From positions 6,281,501 through 6,345,500 of the forward strand of contig NZ_CP030771.1 in the NCBI RefSeq assembly GCF_006088715.1: a DNA stretch of 64,000 bases, written 5' to 3'. The position numbers were made by a program, and so were the translations under genes. The notes under the pieces are model-generated. The model was not told the origin of the DNA and did not search any database. It worked only from the letters and a program-made list of their open reading frames with translations. Position 1 is the stretch's first letter. Each line of letters opens with the position of its first letter. Shown piece after piece: positions 36,758-45,007 of the stretch. Source of the DNA: Streptomyces sp. YIM 121038 (GTDB lineage Bacteria; Actinomycetota; Actinomycetes; Streptomycetales; Streptomycetaceae).

Positions 36758-37837
36758 GTGGTACGCATGACCGTGACCCCCTCCTCCCCGTACAGCGAGC
36801 AGCCGGGCCGCATCATGTCCCGGGAGATGGCCGAGCAGCCCGACGTGCTGCGGCGCATCCTCGACGTCGGCGCTCCCGGGATCCGCCGGACCGCCGAAGA
36901 GGTCGCGGCGAAGCGCCCCCGCTTCGTGCTGCTCACAGCCCGCGGCACCTCCGACCACGCCGCGCTCTACGCCAAGTACCTCCTCGAAGTCCGCCTCGGC
37001 CTGCCCTGCGGGCTGACCTCCATGTCCACGACCACGGCCTACAGCGCCACGCCCGACCTCCGGGACGTCCTCGTCATCACCGTGAGCCAGTCGGGCGGCT
37101 CCCCGGACCTGGTGGCCTCCACCCAGGCCGCCCGCGAGGCCGGTGCCGTCACCCTCGCCGTCACCAACAACCCGGACTCGCCCCTCGCGGCCGTCTCCGA
37201 GCACCACATCGACATCCTCGCGGGCCCGGAGAAGGCCCTCCCGGCGACGAAGACCTACACGGCGTCCCTGCTCGCCCTGTACCTCTTCGTCGAGGGCCTG
37301 CGCGGGAGCGACGGCGCTCAGGCCGGTGCCCTGCCCGGCCTCGCCGCGGACCTCCTGGCGCGGCAGGAGGAGATCCGCGCCCTCGCCGCGCGCTACCGCT
37401 TCGCCGAACGCATGGTGATCACCTCTCGCGGCTACGGCTACCCCACCGCCAAGGAAGCCGCCCTGAAGCTGATGGAGACCAGCTACATCCCCGCCCTCGC
37501 CTACTCCGGCGCCGACCTCCTGCACGGCCCTCTCGCCATGGTCGACAACATCTCGCCCGTCATCGCGGTGGTGACCGACGGCAGGGGAGGGGAGGCGCTC
37601 CAGCCCGTCCTCGACCGGCTGCGCGGCCGCGGTGCCGACCTGGTGGTCATCGGCCCCAAGGCCCAGGTCGAGCAGGCGTCCGCCGGATTCGTACTCCCGA
37701 CGGAGGACGTGGCCGAGGAGCTTCAGCCGATCCTGGAGATCATCCCCCTGCAACTCCTCGCCTACGAGGTCACCATCGCGCGCGGCCAGGATCCCGACGC
37801 GCCCAGGGCGCTGGCGAAGGTGACGGAGACCCGCTGA
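36758..37837 (+). CDS. SIS-domain aminosugar isomerase/deaminase
   Basis: The 359-residue protein comprises two SIS domains like the isomerase half of GlmS but with no glutaminase domain. Motifs are TARGTSDHAALYAKYL, the phosphosugar-binding TVSQSGGSPDLVAS and SRGYGYPTAKEAALKLMET. Such proteins include alternative glucosamine-6-phosphate deaminases (NagB-II) and AgaS; the neighbouring nagB and das genes support an aminosugar phosphate. GTG 36758 or ATG 36767 may be the start. Confidence 0.85.
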   Translation: MVRMTVTPSSPYSEQPGRIMSREMAEQPDVLRRILDVGAPGIRRTAEEVAAKRPRFVLLTARGTSDHAALYAKYLLEVRLGLPCGLTSMSTTTAYSATPDLRDVLVITVSQSGGSPDLVASTQAAREAGAVTLAVTNNPDSPLAAVSEHHIDILAGPEKALPATKTYTASLLALYLFVEGLRGSDGAQAGALPGLAADLLARQEEIRALAARYRFAERMVITSRGYGYPTAKEAALKLMETSYIPALAYSGADLLHGPLAMVDNISPVIAVVTDGRGGEALQPVLDRLRGRGADLVVIGPKAQVEQASAGFVLPTEDVAEELQPILEIIPLQLLAYEVTIARGQDPDAPRALAKVTETR

Positions 37838-37894
37838 CCGGCCGAGGCCCCGCCGGGGGCCGGGGTCGAAGGCGGGAGCCGGGGCCGGGACCGC

Positions 37895-38737
37895 TCAGGC
37901 CAGCGAGCCCCCCGTGGCGTCGAGCCACTGGCCCGTCACCCAGCGGCCGTCCGGCGAGGCGAGGAAGGCGACCACGTCGGCTATGTCCTCCACGGTGCCG
38001 ACCTTGCCGAGGGCGGACAGCGCCGCCGCGCCCGCCCACGCCTCCTTGTTCTCCTCGCCGCGCAGCCAGGCGGCGTTGATGTCCGTGTCCACCACCCCCG
38101 GGGCGACCGAGTTCACCGTGATGCCCCGGGGGCCGAGGACCTTCGACAGATTCCGGGTGAAGACGTCCAGGGCGCCCTTCGTCATCGCGTACGTCATGAT
38201 GTCCGGCATGACGGCGGCGCGGGAGACGCCGGACGAGATGTTGATGATCCGGCCGCCGTCGCGCAGGCGCTCCGCGCCGAGCTGCGTGATGAAGTACGGC
38301 GCCTTGGCGTTCACCGCGAAGAGCCGGTCGAACTCCGCCTCGTCGGTGTCCGCGAAGGGGTGTGACGTGCCGATCCCCGCGTTGTTCACCAGGATGTCGA
38401 GGCCGTCCGCGTGGGCGTCGAACGCCGACCACAGCGCCTGTGCGTCTCCCGGCGTCCCCAGATGCGCGCCGATCGCGAACGCCGAGCCGCCCGCCCGCTC
38501 GATCGCCGCCACCGTCTCCTTCGCGGCCGCCGCGTTGCTGCCGTAGTGCACCGCGACGCGGGCGCCGTCCCGGCCGAGCCGCTCGGCGATCCCCCGCCCG
38601 ATGCCCCGGCTGCCGCCCGTGACGAGCGCGGTCCTCCCCGCGAGCCGCCCCGCCGCCGGTCCGGCCGCCGGAGCGCTCGCCCCCGGCGCCGTCTCCCCGA
38701 GAGCCGTCCCCGTCTCATTCCCCTTCAGCGCACCCAT
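37895..38737 (-). CDS. short-chain dehydrogenase/reductase
   Basis: The 280-residue classical SDR has the cofactor loop TGGSRGIGRG, the NNAG motif and the catalytic Ser...Tyr-x3-Lys (ISSGVS and YAMTK). The first 30 residues are Ala/Gly/Pro-rich and probably disordered. The substrate is unknown. It is divergent from a TetR gene; two copies of one palindrome in the 95-bp spacer make it the likely target of that repressor. Confidence 0.88.
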   Translation of the reverse strand: MGALKGNETGTALGETAPGASAPAAGPAAGRLAGRTALVTGGSRGIGRGIAERLGRDGARVAVHYGSNAAAAKETVAAIERAGGSAFAIGAHLGTPGDAQALWSAFDAHADGLDILVNNAGIGTSHPFADTDEAEFDRLFAVNAKAPYFITQLGAERLRDGGRIINISSGVSRAAVMPDIMTYAMTKGALDVFTRNLSKVLGPRGITVNSVAPGVVDTDINAAWLRGEENKEAWAGAAALSALGKVGTVEDIADVVAFLASPDGRWVTGQWLDATGGSLA

Positions 38738-38758
38738 GACCAGGCGCCCCCCTCTTTC

Positions 38759-38819
38759 TCTAGCGGTCGCTACACAAAGACCGTACCCGATCTCCCTCCC
38801 TCTTTTCTAGCGCCCGCTA
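38759..38819. promoter_or_regulatory. paired TetR-type operators between SDR and TetR genes
   Basis: TCTAGCGGTCGCTA (38759-38772) and TCTAGCGCCCGCTA (38806-38819) are two copies of one inverted repeat, TAGCG-NN-CGCTA, 47 bp apart. The second overlaps a TATAGA box (38818-38823) 9 bp before the TetR ATG; the first lies on the SDR side. This fits autoregulation and control of the SDR gene. Confidence 0.75.
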
Positions 38820-38832
38820 TAGAATTTTTCCC

Positions 38833-39450
38833 ATGGCGACGAAACAGCGAGGCAGGCCCCGCTCCTTCGACCGTGAGACGGCCCTGGAGAAGGCCCTGCG
38901 CACGTTCTGGGAGCAGGGGTACGAGACGACGTCCGTGTCCGACCTCACCCGCGAGCTCGGCATCGGCGCGCCCAGCCTGTACGCGGCCTTCGGCGACAAG
39001 CGGACCCTGTTCGCCGAGGTCCTCCAGCGCTACGCCGTCTCGTACGGAGCCTTCGGCGCCCGCGCCCTGGACGAGGAGCCGACCGTCCGCGCGGGCGTCG
39101 AGCGCATGCTGCGCGAGGCGGCCGCGGAGTACACGGACCCGACGCATCCGCACGGCTGCCTCGTCATCCACGCCGCGGTCAACTGCGCGACGCCCGAGGT
39201 CGAGCAGACCCTGCGCGACCAGCGCAACGCGAACGTGGCCTCGTTCGAGGACCGCATCAAGGCGGCCGTGGCGAGCGGCGAGCTGCCCCGGGGCACGGAC
39301 ACGGCGGCGCTCGCCCGCTATGTGGGCGCCGTCCTGCAGGGCCTGTCCCAGCAGTCGAGGGACGGCGCCACCCGCGAGGAGCTGGAGGCCGTCGCGGAGC
39401 TGGCGATGCGGGCCTGGCCGGCGCCCGAGCCGGTGGCCGCCGCGCACTGA
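38833..39450 (+). CDS. TetR-family regulator
   Basis: The 205-residue protein has an N-terminal helix-turn-helix (TSVSDLTRELGIGAPSLYAAF). The ligand domain contains HPHGCLVIHAAVNCA, a cysteine-containing segment common in TetR proteins beside quinone or aldehyde reductases (the TetR_C_33-like group). It probably represses itself and the divergent SDR through the two TAGCG-NN-CGCTA sites. The TATAGA box is so close to the ATG that the mRNA is nearly leaderless. Confidence 0.88.
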   Translation: MATKQRGRPRSFDRETALEKALRTFWEQGYETTSVSDLTRELGIGAPSLYAAFGDKRTLFAEVLQRYAVSYGAFGARALDEEPTVRAGVERMLREAAAEYTDPTHPHGCLVIHAAVNCATPEVEQTLRDQRNANVASFEDRIKAAVASGELPRGTDTAALARYVGAVLQGLSQQSRDGATREELEAVAELAMRAWPAPEPVAAAH

Positions 39451-39590
39451 GCTGTCGGTCTTCACGCGCCGGGCCGTCGGCCTTCGCGCGTTGAGCCGTC
39501 GGCCTCCCCGCACCGAGCCGTCGGGCCCCGCCTGCTGGGCCGACGGGTCCACCTCTCCTGGGCCGTCGGGTTCCGCAGGCCGCGACGGCG
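39450..39590. repeat. degenerate tandem repeat, about 22-bp unit
   Basis: Six imperfect copies built on GAGCCGTCGGCC follow the TetR stop. It is non-coding in appearance. It fills the first third of the 472-bp spacer before the histidine kinase. Confidence 0.6.
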
Positions 39591-39650
39591 TGTCCCGGGC
39601 CCCCGCGCACGGCACCGCGACAAACATCTCCCCGTACGTAGACAGACGAG

Positions 39651-39679
39651 AATGGTCTAGTCCACAATGCGGGTATAAG
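39651..39679 (+). promoter_or_regulatory. dre-like DasR site on a candidate pdtaS promoter
   Basis: AATGGTCTAGTCCACA (39651-39666) contains TGGTCTAG-CCA, differing from the dre core at one base. A TATAAG box (39674-39679) follows, so DasR would cover the -35 region of a rightward promoter. The next rightward gene is the PdtaS-like kinase at 39923, about 240 bp downstream. Control of that gene by DasR is inference. Confidence 0.6.
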
Positions 39680-39922
39680 CCCCGCCCTCCCCGCACAGGA
39701 GAGCGGACCGAGGATCCGGCGCTCTCTGCCCTGACCGCGTCGGCTTCTCCCGAATCGGCGGCCGATACCGCACAGTCCGGCTGTCGATGCACCAAAGGGC
39801 TGCGGTGTTGGGGACGGGTTGAGGGTCCCGCCCTGGCGCCGCGGCCCGTCGGGGCGCCCGCCGCCCCCGCGCGGGGGAGCGGACCCCGGGCCCCGCCCGG
39901 GCCGCCAGGTACGCTCGCACAC

Positions 39923-41398
39923 GTGCCCTCCATGAACGACCTCGTACGTCAGCACACAGCCCTCGGCGACTCCGACCTCGAGTGGCTGCACCTGCTGGTC
40001 TCGGAGTGGCAGCTGCTCTCCGACCTGTCCTTCGCCGACCTCGTCCTGTGGGTCCCCACGCGCGACGGCACCCGCTATGTCTCCGTGGCGCAGATGCGGC
40101 CCAACACCGGCCCCACCTCCTACCAGGACGACATGGTCGGCCACCTCGTCCCGCGCGGCCGCCGCCCGCTCCTGGACGCCGCCCTCGACGAGGGCCGCAT
40201 CGTGCGCGAGGGCGACCCGGAGTGGCGCGAGGAGGTCCCCGTACGGGTCGAGTCCATCCCCGTGCGCCGGGAAGGACGCGTCCTCGGGGTCATCGCCCGC
40301 AACACCAACCTGCTGACGGTGCGCACCCCTTCACGCCTGGAGCTCACCTACCTCCAGTCGGCCTCCGACCTGGCGCAGATGATCGCGGCGGGCTCCTTCC
40401 CGTTCCCCGACCAGCAGGTCGACATGGACGCCTCCCCGCGCGTGGGGGACGGTCTGATCCGGCTCGACGCGGACGGCATCGTGCAGTACGCGTCGCCGAA
40501 CGCCCTGTCCGCGTACCACCGCCTCGGTCTCGCCGCCGACCTCGTGGGCCACCACCTCGGCAAGGCGACCGCCGAACTCGCCCCGTCCCGGGGGCCGGTG
40601 GACGAGGCGCTGATCAAGCTCGCCAGCGGCTGGGCGCCCCGCGAGTTCGAGATCGAGGGCGGCGACGGCGTGATCCAGCTGCGCGCCATCCCGCTCAAGC
40701 CCAAGGGCCCGCGCATCGGTTCGCTCGTGCTCCTGCGCGACGTCACCGAACTGCGCCGCCGCGAGCGCGAGTTGATCACCAAGGACGCCACCATCCGGGA
40801 GATCCACCACCGGGTGAAGAACAACCTCCAGACGGTCGCGGCCCTGCTGCGCCTCCAGGCGCGCCGCATCGACTCCGTATCGGGTCGCGAGGCGCTCGAA
40901 GAGGCGGTCCGCCGGGTGGGCTCCATCGCCATCGTCCACGAGACGCTCTCGCAGAACCTGGACGAGCGCGTGGAGTTCGACGACATCGCCGACCGCGTCC
41001 TCGCGATGGTCGCGGAGATCTCGCCCGGCAAGGTGACGGGCCGCCGCACGGGCCGCTTCGGCATCCTCGACGCCGAGGTCGCCACTCCGCTGTCGATGGT
41101 CCTCACCGAGGTCCTGCAGAACGCCCTGGAGCACGGTTTCCGCGAGGGTGACACCGGCACCGTCGAGGTGTCCGCGGTGCGCGGCGGCACCACCAAGGAC
41201 GCCCGCCTGCTGATCACCGTCCAGGACGACGGCGTCGGCCTGCCGGAAGGCTTCGATCCGCACCGCGCGGGCAATCTCGGTCTGCAAATCGTCCGCACCC
41301 TTGTCGAGGGCGAACTGGGCGGCACGTTCGACATGGTCCGCGCCCCGGAGCGCGGTACGCGCGTCGTCCTGGACATTCCGGTACGCGCCGACAAGTGA
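39923..41398 (+). CDS. pdtaS: PdtaS-like sensor histidine kinase (GAF-PAS-HisKA_2)
   Basis: The protein has about 491 residues and is soluble. An N-terminal GAF-like domain (LSFADLVLWVPTRDGTRY, QMRPNTGPT) is followed by a PAS domain (LIRLDADGIVQYASPNAL) and a HisKA_2 kinase with the phosphoacceptor motif EIHHRVKNNLQTVAALLRL and ATP-binding boxes LTEVLQNALEHGF and QDDGVGLP. The order and the adjacent WhiB-type gene match mycobacterial pdtaS (Rv3220c), whose partner is the RNA-binding antiterminator PdtaR encoded elsewhere. A TACGCT box seven bases before the GTG suggests a leaderless start; ATG 39932 is the alternative. Confidence 0.88.
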   Translation: MPSMNDLVRQHTALGDSDLEWLHLLVSEWQLLSDLSFADLVLWVPTRDGTRYVSVAQMRPNTGPTSYQDDMVGHLVPRGRRPLLDAALDEGRIVREGDPEWREEVPVRVESIPVRREGRVLGVIARNTNLLTVRTPSRLELTYLQSASDLAQMIAAGSFPFPDQQVDMDASPRVGDGLIRLDADGIVQYASPNALSAYHRLGLAADLVGHHLGKATAELAPSRGPVDEALIKLASGWAPREFEIEGGDGVIQLRAIPLKPKGPRIGSLVLLRDVTELRRRERELITKDATIREIHHRVKNNLQTVAALLRLQARRIDSVSGREALEEAVRRVGSIAIVHETLSQNLDERVEFDDIADRVLAMVAEISPGKVTGRRTGRFGILDAEVATPLSMVLTEVLQNALEHGFREGDTGTVEVSAVRGGTTKDARLLITVQDDGVGLPEGFDPHRAGNLGLQIVRTLVEGELGGTFDMVRAPERGTRVVLDIPVRADK

Positions 41399-41486
41399 CG
41401 CCGGGGCCCAGCGCCGGAGCCCCCGAAGGACGGCCGCCGCGGCGGCCGACACCGCGCGCGGCGGCAACCCCGGCCCGCGCGCACAG

Positions 41487-41523
41487 CGAGAAGCCCCGGA
41501 CCGGGTGGGTCCGGGGCTTCTCG
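41487..41523. terminator. bidirectional hairpin terminator, pdtaS/wblE
   Basis: A perfect 16-bp stem (41487-41502 with 41508-41523) and five-base loop lie between the convergent genes. Confidence 0.85.
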
Positions 41524-41629
41524 TTCACGTTGCGATGCGCACCGGGGGTGCTGCGCGGCTGCGGCTCGGGGGCGGGGGTTGCGTACGCGCTGTACGCGCC
41601 GCCGGGCTCAGGCTCGTGGGGCGTGGGCG

Positions 41630-41887
41630 TCAGGCGCTGGCCTGGCGCGCCCGGTTGCGGGCGGCGCGGCGCTTCATCGCGCGGCGCTCGTCCTCGCTGA
41701 GGCCACCCCAGACGCCGGAGTCCTGACCGGACTCGAGCGCCCACTGCAGGCACTGCTCAATGACAGGGCAGCGACGGCAGACGGCCTTGGCTTCCTCGAT
41801 CTGCAGCAGCGCAGGACCGGTGTTGCCGATGGGGAAGAACAGCTCGGGGTCTTCCTCGCGGCAAACGGCGTTGTGACGCCAGTCCAT
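41630..41887 (-). CDS. wblE: WhiB-like iron-sulfur regulator WblE
   Basis: The 85-residue protein has the four cluster cysteines (Cys9, then CRRCPVIEQC), the GVWGG turn and a basic C-terminus, all diagnostic of Wbl proteins. Sequence and neighbourhood make it the WblE/WhiB1 orthologue, a nitric-oxide-sensitive, generally essential regulator that binds the principal sigma factor. AAGGAGAGG precedes the ATG at 41887. Confidence 0.95.
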   Translation of the reverse strand: MDWRHNAVCREEDPELFFPIGNTGPALLQIEEAKAVCRRCPVIEQCLQWALESGQDSGVWGGLSEDERRAMKRRAARNRARQASA

Positions 41888-41932
41888 GGCTGCTACCTCT
41901 CCTTGGGTCTTACATGCAGGGTGCTTGTGAAT

Positions 41933-41946
41933 GTGAACGCTTTCAC
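41933..41946. promoter_or_regulatory. palindrome in the wblE leader
   Basis: GTGAACGCTTTCAC is an inverted repeat (GTGAA-N4-TTCAC) about 46 bases upstream of the wblE start, inside the transcribed leader. It could be an operator or an mRNA hairpin; no protein is assigned. Confidence 0.45.
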
Positions 41947-42065
41947 GAATCCCTCCGCGCGGGAAGGGCCGACTCCCAGTTGCCTGGTGTGGACCTTGTG
42001 GTGAGAGGAGGGGTTCTGGCGGTCTGTAGAGGCCGGTGTTGCGGGCCGTCCCGATCGCCACCTAG

Positions 42066-42116
42066 AGATTCGCAAACCTCGGCGGCGGATACAACCCCTT
42101 CCGGAAAGTTTTTTTT
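42066..42116 (-). promoter_or_regulatory. candidate wblE promoter with A-tract
   Basis: On the minus strand TTGTAT (42094-42089) and GAATCT (42071-42066) are 17 bp apart. An eight-base A-tract (42116-42109), rare in this GC-rich DNA, lies just upstream like an UP element. Transcription would give a leader of about 170 bases. The -10 is a poor match. Confidence 0.35.
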
Positions 42117-42207
42117 GATTCCTTAGTGTCGACTGGGTCACAGCCGTACTTCCATGGGGTGGATCCTGGCCTAAACGTTCGAGTGAAAGGACTTTAGGCC
42201 CTTCCAC

Positions 42208-43176
42208 TCACACAATCACACGCAGTGCGCGGCGTACGCCTGTGAACGTCACGCTCGTCCGCAGCCCCAGGTGGTCGCCGTCCATCTGGAGGGGCAGAGG
42301 CGCCTTCGAATGCAAGGTGAAGTCCGTCAGGTCGTGCAGCGAGACCGCGTTCTTCCCGTGCGGCCCCCGTTCGGGGGTCGAGCGCAGCAGTTGGGTGCCG
42401 TAACGGGCCACCGAAGCGGTCGAAAGACGCTTCAGTCCGAGGACGTCGAGACCGGTGTCGAACGACGCCTGCGGGGAGGCGTACAGGGGGCGATTGCCCA
42501 GGTAGGACCAGGGGGAGGTGTTGCAGATTATGGACATCACGAGGTCCGTCACCGGCTCCTCGCCCGCCCGCTCCAGGGTGATCGCCCCGTGCCGGCGGTC
42601 GCTCTCGCCGAGGAGCTGGCGTACCACCTGGCGTACGTAAAGGGCGTGCGTCGATTTCTTGCCTCGCTCGCGGTGCTGTTCGACGCGGCCGACCACGCCC
42701 GCGTCGAAGCCGAGCCCGGCCGCGAAGGTGAACCAGCGCGCCGGAACCGCCTCGTCCTCGGTCCCCGGAGTGCCCGAGACCCGGCCGAGGCTCACCGTCC
42801 GTTCGCTTCCCTCACGCAGCGCGTCCAGGATGGCGCCGGTCGCCTCCACGGCGTCGTTCGGCAGCCCCAGGGCGCGCGCGAACACATTGGTCGAGCCCCC
42901 GGGGACGACGGCCAGGCGGGGCAGGTTCTCCGGAGAGGGGCCGTTGTGCAGGAGACCGTTGACGACTTCGTTGACGGTGCCGTCGCCGCCGAGGGCGACG
43001 ACCAGCTCGACGTCCTCGCTCTCCGCGGCCTGCCGGCCGAGGTCGCGGGCGTGACCGCGGTACTCCGTAGTCACCGCTTCCAGCTTCATCTCGCTCGCCA
43101 GCGCGTGGATCAGTACGTCACGCGTGCGCGCACTGGTGGTAGTAGCCGCCGGATTGACCACGAGGAGAGCACGCAT
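42208..43176 (-). CDS. diacylglycerol/lipid kinase family protein
   Basis: The 322-residue protein has the kinase catalytic motif ALGGDGTVNEVVNGLL, PGGSTNVFARALGLP and the C-terminal QMDGDHLGLR, typical of the DgkB/YegS family that phosphorylates diacylglycerol or related lipids. It is transcribed toward wblE on the same strand but separated by a 320-bp spacer with its own promoter-like sequence. Confidence 0.9.
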   Translation of the reverse strand: MRALLVVNPAATTTSARTRDVLIHALASEMKLEAVTTEYRGHARDLGRQAAESEDVELVVALGGDGTVNEVVNGLLHNGPSPENLPRLAVVPGGSTNVFARALGLPNDAVEATGAILDALREGSERTVSLGRVSGTPGTEDEAVPARWFTFAAGLGFDAGVVGRVEQHRERGKKSTHALYVRQVVRQLLGESDRRHGAITLERAGEEPVTDLVMSIICNTSPWSYLGNRPLYASPQASFDTGLDVLGLKRLSTASVARYGTQLLRSTPERGPHGKNAVSLHDLTDFTLHSKAPLPLQMDGDHLGLRTSVTFTGVRRALRVIV

Positions 43177-43280
43177 GCGCAGCAGACTACCTAGCCGCCT
43201 TTACCCGGCCCAGACCGAGGTCTCGCCCGGGCCTCACCCACGGTGCCCGCGTCGGCGCCGCCCGCGGCTACCCTCGATGC

Positions 43281-43733
43281 GTGAGCACTGAGCCGAAGAC
43301 CACCCCCGAAGCCCCGGAAACAGGGCCGCGTCCCGGGCGCCTGACGGCCGCCGCGGCGCTCGCCGCGCTGGAGGGCCTCGCCCTCGTCGTCGGCGGTGCG
43401 TACATGCTCGTGATGGGTCTGGCGGGCGATCCCGACAACCCGCGGCAGGCCACGACCGGCGGGGTCACGCTGATCGTCCTCGCGCTGCTGCCGCTGATCG
43501 CCGCGCGCGGCCTGCTGCGGCTGCGCCGGTGGGCCCGCGGCCCCGCGATCATCACGCAGATCATGGCGCTGCCGGTGGCCTGGCAGCTGCTGCAGGCGGA
43601 CAGCGCGATGATCCCCGGCGGTATCGCGCTCGCGGCGATCGCGATCGCCACGCTCGTCCTCCTCGTGAACCCCGCGGCGACCGAGGCGCTGGGCATCGGC
43701 GGGCCCGGCTCCGTACAGGAAGACGGCAAGTAG
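43281..43733 (+). CDS. integral membrane protein
   Basis: The 150-residue protein has four predicted helices and a Pro/Thr-rich N-terminus. No known domain is recognised. The GTG start lies six bases after a TACCCT box, a typical leaderless arrangement. It is divergent from the lipid kinase and convergent with sigH. Confidence 0.8.
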   Translation: MSTEPKTTPEAPETGPRPGRLTAAAALAALEGLALVVGGAYMLVMGLAGDPDNPRQATTGGVTLIVLALLPLIAARGLLRLRRWARGPAIITQIMALPVAWQLLQADSAMIPGGIALAAIAIATLVLLVNPAATEALGIGGPGSVQEDGK

Positions 43734-43765
43734 CCCCCGACAAGACGGCAGGTAGCCCCCGACCC
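43722..43765. repeat. 22-bp direct repeat spanning a stop codon
   Basis: GACGGCAAGTAGCCCCCGAC and a copy with one change (GACGGCAGGTAG...) lie back to back at the 3' end of the membrane-protein gene; the duplication includes the TAG stop. Confidence 0.6.
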
Positions 43766-43825
43766 CTCACAGGGGCGGGAAGGCCGTGGCCCCCGCGTGC
43801 GGCGCGTCGCCGCGCGCGGGGACGG

Positions 43826-45007
43826 TCACTCCTCCACGAGGAGCTTCTCCCGCAGCTGGGCCAGTGTGCGGGCGAGTAGCCGGGAGACGTGCATCTGGGA
43901 GATGCCGACCTCCTGGGCGATCTGCGACTGCGTCATGTTGCCGAAGAAGCGCAGGAGCAGGATCCGCTTCTCCCGGGGCGGCAGGTCCTCCAGGAGCGGC
44001 TTGAGGGACTCGCGGTACTCGACGCCCTCCAGGGCCTCGTCCTCGGCGCCGAGGGTGTCCGCGACGGCCGGGGACTCGTCGTCCGTGTCCGGGACGTCCA
44101 GGGACAGCGTGGAGTACGCGTTGGCCGACTCGAGGCCCTCCAGGACCTCCTCCTCGGAGATCGCCAGCTTCTCGGCCAGCTCGTGCACGGTGGGGGAGCG
44201 GCCGTGCAGCTGGGAGAGCTCGGCGGTCGCCGTCGTCAGGGCCAGGCGCAGCTCCTGCAGCCGCCGCGGGACGCGCACCGCCCAGCCCTTGTCGCGGAAG
44301 TGGCGCTTGATCTCGCCGACGACCGTCGGCGTCGCGTACGTCGAGAACTCCACGCCGCGGTCCGGGTCGAAGCGGTCCACGGACTTGATCAGGCCGATCG
44401 TGGCGACCTGCGTCAGGTCGTCCAGGGGTTCGCCGCGGTTGCGGAAGCGGCGGGCCAGGTGCTCCACGAGCGGCAGGTGCATGCGGACCAGCCGGTTGCG
44501 CAGCTCCGCGTACTCCGGGCTGCCGTCCGTCAGCGCGCGCAGTTCCACGAACATCGCTCGCGCGCCGCTGCGGTCCTGTGGATCGTGTCGGCTGTGCTGC
44601 TCGTGCTCGCTCATCGTCCCGCCCGTCACCAGCCGCCGCCCTTCTGGGGTCGCGCCCCCAGTGCTGGACGCCCGGGGGGACCCCCTGCGTGCGGCGCCTA
44701 CTCGGTCCTTTCGCCCCCCGCCCGGGCCGGACAGCCCGTCGAGCCCGTCCTCGGCGGTCGGCTCTGCCTCATCCGGCATCGCTGTCTTCTCGGCCACCGT
44801 CAGCGGACCCGACTGCTCCGGGTCCTGCGGGTGGGGCCTCGCCTGCTGCTCGGGGATGCCTCCGGGGGCAGGCCCCGGCTCCGCGGGACCGCCGCGCCCC
44901 GCGACCGGGCGCGTGCCGCCCCTGCCGCGGCCGGGCAGGCCGTGGGTGCCGTGTTTGCCGGGTGTTCCGCGCTCTTCGTCCCGCACCGGCCCGTCCCCGT
45001 TCCTCAC
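43826..45007 (-). CDS. sigH: SigB/SigF-type sigma factor, SigH-like (long form)
   Basis: The full reading is 393 residues. The sigma core (region 2 PLVEHLARRFRNRGEPLDDL, region 3 and region 4 LPPREKRILLLRFFGNMTQS then SQMHVSRLLARTL) is that of stress and differentiation sigma factors of the SigB/SigF group. GTG 45007 overlaps the anti-sigma stop by four bases, so the long form would be translationally coupled; its first 130 residues are Gly/Pro/Arg-rich and disordered. An internal ATG at 44614 gives a 262-residue short form starting at the conserved part. S. coelicolor SigH is known as several isoforms, so both may be made. Confidence 0.85.
   Translation of the reverse strand: MRNGDGPVRDEERGTPGKHGTHGLPGRGRGGTRPVAGRGGPAEPGPAPGGIPEQQARPHPQDPEQSGPLTVAEKTAMPDEAEPTAEDGLDGLSGPGGGRKDRVGAARRGSPRASSTGGATPEGRRLVTGGTMSEHEQHSRHDPQDRSGARAMFVELRALTDGSPEYAELRNRLVRMHLPLVEHLARRFRNRGEPLDDLTQVATIGLIKSVDRFDPDRGVEFSTYATPTVVGEIKRHFRDKGWAVRVPRRLQELRLALTTATAELSQLHGRSPTVHELAEKLAISEEEVLEGLESANAYSTLSLDVPDTDDESPAVADTLGAEDEALEGVEYRESLKPLLEDLPPREKRILLLRFFGNMTQSQIAQEVGISQMHVSRLLARTLAQLREKLLVEE

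Noticed and set aside
42098..42116. TTCCGGAA followed by T8 as an intrinsic terminator on the plus strand
   Set aside because: The stem is only eight bases and no plus-strand gene ends there. The A-tract on the other strand is better explained as part of the wblE promoter.
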